From contig JBCBUL010000003.1 of the NCBI GenBank assembly GCA_039818165.1, positions 124,001 through 188,000 of the forward strand: DNA of 64,000 nt, written 5' to 3'. The translations under genes and the position numbers were made by a program. The number at the start of each line of letters is the position of its first letter. The first letter of the stretch is position 1. The DNA comes from UBA5336 sp039818165 (lineage in GTDB: Bacteria; Pseudomonadota; Alphaproteobacteria; Caulobacterales; Hyphomonadaceae). The notes under the pieces were generated by a model. It ran no database searches. It saw nothing but the letters and a program-made list of their open reading frames with translations, and had not been told where the DNA came from. Positions 24,100 to 32,384 of this stretch are shown piece by piece.

Positions 24100-25302
24100 C
24101 TATCCGGCGCGCCCTGCTTCTGCATCTAGGGCGCGCTGGACGGCGCGGTGAAACTCCGTCCGGGCTGGGTTCTCCCCATCCTGAAAGCCCATCGCCGTGG
24201 TCCAATTGCCGTTTGAAGCTATGACAAGGTCGCGCTCTGGGTCGATGAAGATCGCCTGGCCGAAGATACCCCGCGCCCCGAAAGCGGCGCCCTCATAGGT
24301 CCACCATTGATAGCCATATCCATCGACCGGACTGCCAATGTCGGCTTGCCACGCCGTGGCGGCCGCCAGCCAATCATCGGGCACCACGCGCTCACCGCCG
24401 ACCACCGCGCCATCCAGAATGAACTGGCCGAAGCGGGCGAAGTCGCGTGTTGCGGCCTGGATGCAGCACCCGCTGATTTCGCGTCCGTCTGGCCCGATCA
24501 GCCAGGTGGCCTTCTGCTCCATGCCATAGGGAGCCCAGATTTTCTCCGATAGGTAATCGGACACAGTCTTACCGGTTGCCTCAGCAACCAAGATGCCGAT
24601 GAGGTTGGTCTCACCGGTTGAGTAATTCCATTGCTGGCCAGGCGGATGGGCACGGGGCAAGGTGCGCATGTAGCTGACGAGGTTGGCTACGTCGGGATCA
24701 TCCGAAACATGCTGGGAGAAAAGGGCCACGTCGGAGCCGGGGTCTTCATAATCCTCGTTCCAGGCAACACCTGATGTCATCGTGAGGAGTTCTCGGATCG
24801 TGACATCGTCATAGGCCGAACCGGCAAGGCCTTTCACATATGTCGATACGGAATCGTCAAGGCTGTTGATGAAGCCATCCTTTACCGCCGCGCCAACCAG
24901 TGTCGACGTCACCGACTTGGCCACAGAGAAGCTCGTCCAGCGTCCCTCTCTATCGAAGTCCAACCCATAGCGCTCAAGGCGAATTTCACCGCCTTGCAGG
25001 ACAACAAGACCCGCAATGCGCTGGCTTTCCATAAGAACGTCCAGATTGAAACCTAGATCGAGCGGCTCGCCTTCTGGCAGTGGACGAATTTGCTCCCCAG
25101 CGGGGATGTCCCGGGCTTCAATCAGGAAAGACACACGGTCGAGCATGCGGAAACCCGCATCGCGTTGGTCGGTTGTCCAGAACAGGACGTTATTGTCCGA
25201 CGGCATATTGGAAATGAGCCCTCGCCAATCGGGTCCGATTGCCCACCATCCTAACGCACCGGCGGCCACGAGGGCTGCGAGCCCATATCCCAGCTTCTTC
25301 AA
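24100..25302 (-). CDS. serine hydrolase, beta-lactamase fold (NylB-like)
   Basis: 400 aa if translation starts at the TTG at 25302, which has GGGAGG eight bases upstream and gives the signal/anchor LKKLGYGLAALVAAGALGWW. An ATG at 25434 would overlap the recR coding region by 77 bp, so the TTG start is preferred. The catalytic SxxK is SVAK (S126, K129); the second motif is YSTGETN (Y227), where class C lactamases have YxN; the C-terminal domain IFGQAIFIDPERDLVIASN resembles 6-aminohexanoate-dimer hydrolases and esterases. Membrane-anchored or periplasmic. The start lies 55 bp after the recR stop on the same strand. Confidence 0.85.
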   Translation of the reverse strand: MKKLGYGLAALVAAGALGWWAIGPDWRGLISNMPSDNNVLFWTTDQRDAGFRMLDRVSFLIEARDIPAGEQIRPLPEGEPLDLGFNLDVLMESQRIAGLVVLQGGEIRLERYGLDFDREGRWTSFSVAKSVTSTLVGAAVKDGFINSLDDSVSTYVKGLAGSAYDDVTIRELLTMTSGVAWNEDYEDPGSDVALFSQHVSDDPDVANLVSYMRTLPRAHPPGQQWNYSTGETNLIGILVAEATGKTVSDYLSEKIWAPYGMEQKATWLIGPDGREISGCCIQAATRDFARFGQFILDGAVVGGERVVPDDWLAAATAWQADIGSPVDGYGYQWWTYEGAAFGARGIFGQAIFIDPERDLVIASNGNWTTAMGFQDGENPARTEFHRAVQRALDAEAGRAG

Positions 25303-25357
25303 GATTGATGCCTCCCGCTCCTGCGCTCTCAAGGCGCTTTGCAGAAACGGTAAGCGC

Positions 25358-25957
25358 CTATCGCCGGGCGCGCAACGCCGTCGCGAGCGTGCCGTCATCG
25401 AGATGGTCAAGCTCACCACCGACCGGCACGCCATGGGCGAGACGCGTGACGGTCACGCCGGTCGGCTCCAGCTGCTCAGCGATATAGTGCACGGTCGTTT
25501 GGCCATCGACGGTGGCGTTCAGCGCCAGGATCACTTCGCTGAACGATCCTGTCTTCACGCGGTCCACCAGTTTCGCAATCGAGAGATCTTCCGGCCCGAC
25601 GCCATCAAGCGCAGAAAGCACGCCGCCAAGCACATGGTAGCGGCCGCGGAAGGCGCCAGCGCGTTCAAGAGCCCAAAGGTCCGGCACATCTTCAACGACG
25701 CAGAGCGTGCTCTCATCGCGGTTGGGCGCTCGGCACACGGCGCAGGGCTGAACCGTGTCGAAGTTGCCGCAGATGTGGCACGCCTCGATCTTGCCCGCCG
25801 CCTCCCCTAGCGCCTCTGCCAGGGGCACCAGCAAGGTCTCATTGCGCTTGAGCAGATGCAGCGCCACGCGCCGCGCCGAGCGGGGGCCAAGCCCTGGCAG
25901 CTTGGCGATCAGCTCGATCATGCGGAGAATTTCGGGGCCAGCGACTCGGTCTGTCAT
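25358..25957 (-). CDS. recR: recombination protein RecR
   Basis: 199 aa, canonical length. Acts with RecO and RecF to load RecA at gaps. Seen in order: a helix-hairpin-helix segment LIAKLPGLGPRSARRVALHL, a four-cysteine zinc finger (C60, C63, C72, C75 in CHICGNFDTVQPCAVC), and a Toprim domain beginning LCVVEDVPDLWALER and containing GVGPEDLSI. The usual upstream partners dnaX and ybaB are absent. Start at the ATG at 25957; no strong Shine-Dalgarno sequence. Confidence 0.97.
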   Translation of the reverse strand: MTDRVAGPEILRMIELIAKLPGLGPRSARRVALHLLKRNETLLVPLAEALGEAAGKIEACHICGNFDTVQPCAVCRAPNRDESTLCVVEDVPDLWALERAGAFRGRYHVLGGVLSALDGVGPEDLSIAKLVDRVKTGSFSEVILALNATVDGQTTVHYIAEQLEPTGVTVTRLAHGVPVGGELDHLDDGTLATALRARR

Positions 25958-26012
25958 GGCGCGCAATGTCGCGCGCGCAGCAAGGAAAGCAAGAGCGTTT
26001 GGCTTTGCGCAC

Positions 26013-26054
26013 TTGTATACGCAAAATTGTACGCATACCTCGTACGTATATACT
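26013..26054 (+). promoter_or_regulatory. candidate promoter/operator of the ccdAB pair
   Basis: TTGTAC (26027-26032), a 16-bp spacer and TATACT (26049-26054) form a good sigma-70 promoter. The same stretch repeats GTATACG/GTACG at 26015, 26029 and 26042, about every 13-14 bp, and is AT-rich within GC-rich surroundings. This fits an autoregulatory operator for a ribbon-helix-helix antitoxin. The predicted transcript start is very close to the ccdA start codon. Confidence 0.5.
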
Positions 26055-26067
26055 ATCGGAGTTCGAC

Positions 26068-26304
26068 ATGCCCGAAACGGTTCGCCGCAAACGCCTCAAC
26101 ATAACGGTCCGCGAGGACATCATCGAGGAAGCAAAGGCCCACGGCCTCAACATATCCGAAACAGCAGAAGCTGCGCTGGTCGATGCCCTGAAGAAAGCCA
26201 AGGAGACCGCCTGGCTCCGCGACAATGCCGATGCGATCAGAGCCCACAACGAACGGATTGAACGCGACGGGCCGATGTTGAAACCGCTCTGGGCTAGGGA
26301 CTAG
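26068..26304 (+). CDS. ccdA: type II antitoxin, CcdA family
   Basis: 78 aa from the ATG at 26068 (GGAG seven bases upstream). The N terminus RRKRLNITVREDIIEEAKAH is a ribbon-helix-helix DNA-binding domain; the acidic, helical C-terminal tail (WLRDNADAIRAHNERIERDG) is the toxin-wrapping part. It would neutralise the adjacent CcdB and repress the shared promoter. Its TAG overlaps the GTG start of the toxin gene by one base. Confidence 0.9.
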   Translation: MPETVRRKRLNITVREDIIEEAKAHGLNISETAEAALVDALKKAKETAWLRDNADAIRAHNERIERDGPMLKPLWARD

Positions 26305-26612
26305 TGGCTCGATTCGATGTCTTCCAGTTTCGCGCTAGCGGTGTTCCACTGGTGTTGGACGCTCAGGCGAGTTTGTTATCCAGCCTGACGAGCCGTGTGG
26401 TGGTTCCACTTGTGCCTGCACCACTGGCGACAAGGGAACAGTTCCCTAGACTGAAACCAACGCTCATGATCAATGGTGAAGCTTTTACGCTCATCACAAC
26501 GGATCTGTCGGTCGTGCCCGTGCGGGATTTGGGACCACTCGTCGAGAACATCGAAGCGCGCCATGGCGACGACATCCTCGCCGCGCTGGATTTCCTGTTC
26601 TCAGGATTTTGA
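26304..26612 (+). CDS. ccdB: type II toxin, CcdB family
   Basis: 102 aa, normal size. MARFDVFQFRASGVPLVLD, DAQASLLSSLTSRVVVPLVP and the C terminus DILAALDFLFSGF match the CcdB pattern; the terminal Trp-Gly-Phe-type end that contacts gyrase in F-plasmid CcdB is here SGF. Known CcdB proteins trap the GyrA-DNA complex. Starts with GTG, overlapping the antitoxin stop. A chromosomal copy next to recR rather than on a plasmid backbone. It ends 7 bp from the stop of the convergent DUF1285 gene. Confidence 0.88.
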   Translation: MARFDVFQFRASGVPLVLDAQASLLSSLTSRVVVPLVPAPLATREQFPRLKPTLMINGEAFTLITTDLSVVPVRDLGPLVENIEARHGDDILAALDFLFSGF

Positions 26613-26619
26613 TGCCAGA

Positions 26620-27222
26620 TCAGGCACCTGGACCGATCACGAAGAACTCGCCGCGGCTCCATACACCCATCGTGTCTGAACCATCGGGATTGGCCACCGC
26701 ATGGCCGGCCAATTCGTAAAATGCGGGCCGGGTGAGCTTCGCCTCCAGCCGCCCGCGCACATGCACATAGGGGCTGGGCTCAAGCGTTTCAGCGTCAGTC
26801 TCCACGCGCAAGGGATGTTCGGGCCCCGCGACCGAGCCATCGCCCACATTTGTGGTAAAAACCAGCGCTTGATCTGCCTCGCCAGGGCGCACCACATCCA
26901 CACGAATCGCCAGGAAGGGCGCATCTTCCACATGCACGACCACCTTCTCATAGGGCGTGACCAGCCAGGTTGAGCCGTCTTCATCCTTGCGCAGAATGGT
27001 GGAAAACAGCCGCACCAGCTTTTCCCGCCCGATGCGCGTGCCCTCATGCCACCAGCTGCCATCGGCGCGGATCTCCATGCCGATATCGCCGCAATTGTCA
27101 GGGTTCCAGAGATGCACTGGCGGGAGTTTCGAGGCGTCTTTCGGGTCCGGCACAATCTCGCGTAACACCTGCTCCAGACCGGGGATGGAATTGTCACTGG
27201 ATTTCACGGGCAGCTCCGCCAT
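26620..27222 (-). CDS. DUF1285 family protein
   Basis: 200 aa. Matches the DUF1285 plan I recall: an N-terminal half with PPVHLWNPDNCGDIGMEIRADGSWWHEGT and a C-terminal half with repeated beta strands (VVVHVEDAPFLAIRVDVV, LVFTTNVGDGSVAGPEHPL), consistent with the pair of pleckstrin-like barrels described for that family. Function unknown. It is divergent from the moxR gene across about 100 bp, an arrangement often seen for this family in alphaproteobacteria. Cytoplasmic: no signal peptide. Confidence 0.9.
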   Translation of the reverse strand: MAELPVKSSDNSIPGLEQVLREIVPDPKDASKLPPVHLWNPDNCGDIGMEIRADGSWWHEGTRIGREKLVRLFSTILRKDEDGSTWLVTPYEKVVVHVEDAPFLAIRVDVVRPGEADQALVFTTNVGDGSVAGPEHPLRVETDAETLEPSPYVHVRGRLEAKLTRPAFYELAGHAVANPDGSDTMGVWSRGEFFVIGPGA

Positions 27223-27325
27223 AGTCTCAACACAAGGCAGGCGCTAACCTGCAGAAAACAAACATAGTCCCGGCACGGCGCCTGCACAGCGCGCCAGACC
27301 CGCGCATGAAGGACCCTCCCGCTCC

Positions 27326-28315
<990 letters not shown>

Positions 28316-28318
28316 GAC

Positions 28319-28720
28319 GTGCTGATCAGGCTCTCACTGCTGACTTTGGCGTTAGGAGTATCTGCCTGCTCGAAGAGCCCGGCGGAAGAGTCTTGGGCGC
28401 AGTGCAAAGCGCAATGGGCTTTGGCGTTTACGATGGAGCTAGAAGTTCAATCTAGACACTCGATGGCTGGGCATGGGTCAGCTTACGAAATGCTCCAAAG
28501 ACTGGCACCCGCATCTCAGGAACTCTCAGAGCTGGTCAAGTACCGAGCTGAGTACGAAAGCAATTTGGACGATATCGAGTTGGCAGTTGCTCGGCGTATC
28601 GGAGATTATGGGCGTGTTCCGGACTTTAACTCGCTCGAAGCGTCTTGTGTTGAAAACGGATGTTCCGCTGAGCAAGTAATGATAGACTTCAGGGATTGTA
28701 TAGAGGCATCGAGATCATGA
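28319..28720 (+). CDS. small lipoprotein inside the MoxR operon
   Basis: 133 aa from a GTG 3 nt after the moxR stop. MLIRLSLLTLALGVSACSKS is a lipoprotein signal peptide with lipobox VSAC. The mature part is helical with four more cysteines near the C terminus (EASCVENGCSAEQVMIDFRDC). No family recognised. Its stop overlaps the DUF58 start (ATGA), so it is translationally coupled. GC is about 53 % against about 66 % in the flanking genes, suggesting it was acquired after the operon was formed. Confidence 0.75.
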   Translation: MLIRLSLLTLALGVSACSKSPAEESWAQCKAQWALAFTMELEVQSRHSMAGHGSAYEMLQRLAPASQELSELVKYRAEYESNLDDIELAVARRIGDYGRVPDFNSLEASCVENGCSAEQVMIDFRDCIEASRS

Positions 28721-29583
28721 CTGACCTCGCCGCCCTTCGTTCCGAGGCTGAGATCATCGCCTCGTCCCTGCCGGGACTTGGTTTCAAGTCGACCGAAAGC
28801 CAGGCGCCCCATGTGGGCTCGGCCGGGCGGCGCAAGGCCGGCACGGGCGAGCATTATTGGCAGCACCGCCGCTATGCCAAGGAAGATGACTCCTCACGCG
28901 TGGACTGGCGCCGCTCTGCCAAAGGCGAAGATCTCTACGTCAAGGAAACCGAGCTGGAGACCGCTCGCACGGCGCTTTTTTGGTGCGACCCCCATCCCGG
29001 CTTTGACTGGCGCGGCGGCGAGGACCGGCGCACCAAGGCCGACGAAGCGCGCATCATCATGATGGCGCTCGGCACCCTTCTCTCGCGCGATGGCGACCGC
29101 ATCGGCGTGCTCGGCTCCGGCCGCACGCCCTCCTTCGGCAAAAAGGCCGTCGACCGCCTCGCCGAGGACCTCGCCACGGACCAGTCCGGCGGCTTCCCCA
29201 GCCCGCCGCGCGGGGCTGCCTTCGCTGTGATCGCCAGCGACTTCTATGATCCCGTGGCCGATTGGGAAGCCCGCCTCACTCCCCTCGCCTATACCTGCAA
29301 GGAGGGCGTGTTGCTGGCCGTGGCAGACCCCGTGGAAATCGAATTCCCATTCGAAGGTCGCGTGCGATTGGGACGCCCCGGAGAGGCGTTGCGGCGCATT
29401 CTTGGCCGGGCGGAAACGCTAAAGTCAGAATACAAACGCAAATTCCGCGAAAATCGCGAGGGCCTGCAGGCACTCGCTGACCGGCTCGGCTGGCGGCTCG
29501 TGCAACACACATCCGGGACGGTGCGCTTGCAGGGCGCCGCCAAGCTGAAGGCCGCCATGGAAAGCTTCGGAGGCAAGGTTTGA
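28717..29583 (+). CDS. DUF58 domain protein
   Basis: 288 aa from the ATG at 28717, overlapping the preceding stop as ATGA. DUF58 signature: HVGSAGRRKAGTGEHYWQHRRYAKEDDSSRVDWRRSAKGEDLYVKE, seen in parts at about residues 25-75 (RKAGTGEHYWQHRRY; DWRRSAKGEDLYVKE). The C-terminal half is a VWA-like fold without obvious membrane segments. DUF58 proteins accompany MoxR ATPases and are thought to help assemble cell-envelope complexes. Its stop overlaps the TTG start of the next gene. Confidence 0.92.
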   Translation: MTDLAALRSEAEIIASSLPGLGFKSTESQAPHVGSAGRRKAGTGEHYWQHRRYAKEDDSSRVDWRRSAKGEDLYVKETELETARTALFWCDPHPGFDWRGGEDRRTKADEARIIMMALGTLLSRDGDRIGVLGSGRTPSFGKKAVDRLAEDLATDQSGGFPSPPRGAAFAVIASDFYDPVADWEARLTPLAYTCKEGVLLAVADPVEIEFPFEGRVRLGRPGEALRRILGRAETLKSEYKRKFRENREGLQALADRLGWRLVQHTSGTVRLQGAAKLKAAMESFGGKV

Positions 29584-32384
29584 GCCTTCTTTCATCGCTG
29601 ATGAACCCGATGAGTGTCGGCCCTTTCGTGCTCGGCGCGCCGCTGGCGCTGGCCGCGCTCGTGGCTTTGCCGATCCTGTGGTTCATCCTGCGCGCCACAC
29701 CACCTGCGCCGAAGAATGTGGAGCTGCCGAGCCTGCGCCTGCTGGATGGGGTCGAGCCGCGCGAGGAAACGCCGGACCGCACGCCCTGGTGGGTCCTGCT
29801 TCTGCGCATTCTCGCCGTCGTGGCCGCCGTGCTGGGCCTGGCACAACCGGTCTATGCCCCGGCAGGTCCGCCGGACGCGGCAGAAAGCGGCCCCTTGCTG
29901 GTCGTCGTCGATGATGGCTGGGCCTCGGCCGCGCGTTGGAGCGACCTGCAAAACGCCGCCGATGCCGCCATTGATGCAGCCGGGCGCGACACGCCCGTAC
30001 ACCTGCTCTTTACAGCGCCGAAGGATCGCCCACTCGCGCCGAGTGAACGCTATTCGCGTCAGGACGCCCAACGCATACTAGAAGCCGCTGCGCCGGTAAG
30101 TTGGCCGGTGGACCGGGCTGCCGCGCTGGAGCGCCTGCAAGCGGCCAACATTCGGCCTTCGCGTATTCTGTACGCCAGCCATGGCCTGACCGAAGGCACA
30201 GACGGCGATTTCCTGGCCGGTCTCGCAAGCCTCGGCACGCTTGATGTTTATGTGACGGCCCCGCGCGGTGCGCTGGCGATTACGTCGCTGAGTTCCGATG
30301 GCAATGGCGTGAGCGTAACCCTGGCTCGCACGCAAACCGCGACGGAGCAGGACATACCGGTCTCAGCGCTCACCCTGGACGGCGCGGCCCTTTCAACGGC
30401 CCGGGCCATGTTTGCGGCCGGGGAGAGCGAAACCCTTGCGCGGTTTGACCTTCCCGGCGCAGCCCTCTCACGCGTCTCTCGCTTCACTGTGGCTGGCGCA
30501 CAGGGGGCAGGCACGACCTGGCTGTGGGACAATGCGGATCGCACGCGCCGCGTTGGCCTCGTCTCTATCGGCGAGTCGGCCCAGCCTCTCCTGTCCGATG
30601 TGCACTATGTACGTCGCGCCCTGGAGCCCTTCGCAACTTTGATCGAAGGCGAACTATCGGACATCATCCTGCAGAAGCCCGACGCGATAATCTTGACCGA
30701 CGTCGGCACGATACCCGCCACGGACCTCACGCCGCTAACCGATTGGATTGAGGCTGGCGGAGCCCTCATCCGGTTTGCCGGCCCACGTCTCGCTGCGCAG
30801 GACGACACTCTCTTGCCCGTGCCCCTGCGCAGAACGTCTCGCGCCCTTGGCGGTGCCTTGGCATGGGACCAGCCCCAAGGCCTTGATGGGTTCACTGAGA
30901 ATTCGCCCTTTGCCGGTCTCCCCGTGCCGGACGATGCCCTGGTGCGCCAACAGGTGCTCGCCCAACCAGCTGCAGACCTGCAGGCCAAAACCTGGGCTCG
31001 CCTCACCGACGGCTCACCCGTTGTAACCGCTGCACGGCGCGGCGCGGGCACGTTGATCCTGTTTCACGTTACGGCCGGCCCCGAATGGTCTGACCTGCCC
31101 TTTTCGGCGACGTTTGCTCAAATGCTGCGCCGATCGATCGCCGCCGGGCGCGGCGAGGCGACCGCTGAGGGCGACGGTGCATTCGTTCCCCAACTGGTGC
31201 TGGACGGATATGGCCGTCTCCAGTCTCCAGACAGCACGGTTGCGCCCCTGATGTCCGCCGATTTTGCCACAGTTCAGCCGGAACCCGCACATCCACCCGG
31301 CCTGTATCGCGGGCCTTCGGGTACGCGCGCCATCAATGCCGCAGCAGGCACGCGGTACCAACCGATTGAGGCATGGCCCGGCGGCACGCGATTACTCGGC
31401 GACGCCGAAGCGCGCCGGCTCGATCTGACGGGCATGCTCATCGCCGGTGCACTGGGCCTCATCGCACTGGATTTACTCGTCGCCCTATTGCTCTCAGGCA
31501 GACTGCTGCGCCGGCGCATAATCGCTGCTGCGCTCCCACTATTGGCACTCGCACTCGCCGCGCCGCCTATGGCGGATGCACAACTGCGCCGCGCCGTTGG
31601 TGAAGACGGCCTGACCAAGGCTGAGGCCGCAGCGATCAATATGCGCTTCGGCTACATTCAGACTGGAGACGAAGCCCTCGATCGCCGCGTTGATGCAGGC
31701 CTGCTGGGGCTTTCTGACATGCTCTACCGGCGCACATCGGTCGAACCCGTCCGCCCGCATGCGCTGGATCCGGAGACCGACGCACTGGAGCTGTATCCCC
31801 TGATATACATGGCGGTCGCGCCGGATGCAGCGCCGCTGAGCGATGCGTCAATCGCCGCCCTGAACCGCTATATGCGCGGCGGCGGCGCCCTGATGATCGA
31901 CACAATGCGCGGCGGTGCTGGCGATGGAGGGCTGGAAGGGCTATCGGACATGTTGGTCGGACTGGATGCGCCGCCCCTGGCCCCGGTTCCAAATGATCAT
32001 GTGTTGACCAAAAGCTTCTATCTGATCGACCGGTTTCCCGGGCGTTATGAACGCCGTCGCCTGTGGATCGAAACCGCCGGCGAAGATGGCGGCGTGATCG
32101 GCGATGGCGTCTCGCGCCTCTTCATAGGTGACGCAGACTGGGTCGGCGCCTGGGCCATCGATGAGCGCCGCAGGCCCATGTTCAGCGTCGATGGCGGAAA
32201 TGAACAGCGCGAATACGCCTTTCGCTTCGGGATCAACCTGGCGATGTACGTCCTGACAGGCAACTACAAGGCAGATCAGGTCCACATCCCGGCCCTGCTC
32301 GAACGTCTCGGCGAAGGCGACGCCCCTTCGGATGAAATCGATCTTGATGAGCTACCCGCCTTCCAGGATGGAGGGCCACGCTGA
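29580..32384 (+). CDS. BatA-N / DUF4159 membrane protein
   Basis: 934 aa from a TTG at 29580 with GGAGG six bases upstream, overlapping the DUF58 stop. N-terminal BatA-type anchor: two TM segments at about 20-36 (LALAALVALPILWFILR, followed by ATPPAPKNVELPSLRLL) and 63-82. Then a large periplasmic VWA-like/flavodoxin-like part, a further pair of TM helices at about 620-665, and a C-terminal DUF4159 domain starting near MRFGYIQTGDEALDRRVDAG with YMRGGGALMIDTM. Likely the membrane platform for the MoxR chaperone. The next gene overlaps its stop by one base. Confidence 0.88.
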   Translation: MSLLSSLMNPMSVGPFVLGAPLALAALVALPILWFILRATPPAPKNVELPSLRLLDGVEPREETPDRTPWWVLLLRILAVVAAVLGLAQPVYAPAGPPDAAESGPLLVVVDDGWASAARWSDLQNAADAAIDAAGRDTPVHLLFTAPKDRPLAPSERYSRQDAQRILEAAAPVSWPVDRAAALERLQAANIRPSRILYASHGLTEGTDGDFLAGLASLGTLDVYVTAPRGALAITSLSSDGNGVSVTLARTQTATEQDIPVSALTLDGAALSTARAMFAAGESETLARFDLPGAALSRVSRFTVAGAQGAGTTWLWDNADRTRRVGLVSIGESAQPLLSDVHYVRRALEPFATLIEGELSDIILQKPDAIILTDVGTIPATDLTPLTDWIEAGGALIRFAGPRLAAQDDTLLPVPLRRTSRALGGALAWDQPQGLDGFTENSPFAGLPVPDDALVRQQVLAQPAADLQAKTWARLTDGSPVVTAARRGAGTLILFHVTAGPEWSDLPFSATFAQMLRRSIAAGRGEATAEGDGAFVPQLVLDGYGRLQSPDSTVAPLMSADFATVQPEPAHPPGLYRGPSGTRAINAAAGTRYQPIEAWPGGTRLLGDAEARRLDLTGMLIAGALGLIALDLLVALLLSGRLLRRRIIAAALPLLALALAAPPMADAQLRRAVGEDGLTKAEAAAINMRFGYIQTGDEALDRRVDAGLLGLSDMLYRRTSVEPVRPHALDPETDALELYPLIYMAVAPDAAPLSDASIAALNRYMRGGGALMIDTMRGGAGDGGLEGLSDMLVGLDAPPLAPVPNDHVLTKSFYLIDRFPGRYERRRLWIETAGEDGGVIGDGVSRLFIGDADWVGAWAIDERRRPMFSVDGGNEQREYAFRFGINLAMYVLTGNYKADQVHIPALLERLGEGDAPSDEIDLDELPAFQDGGPR

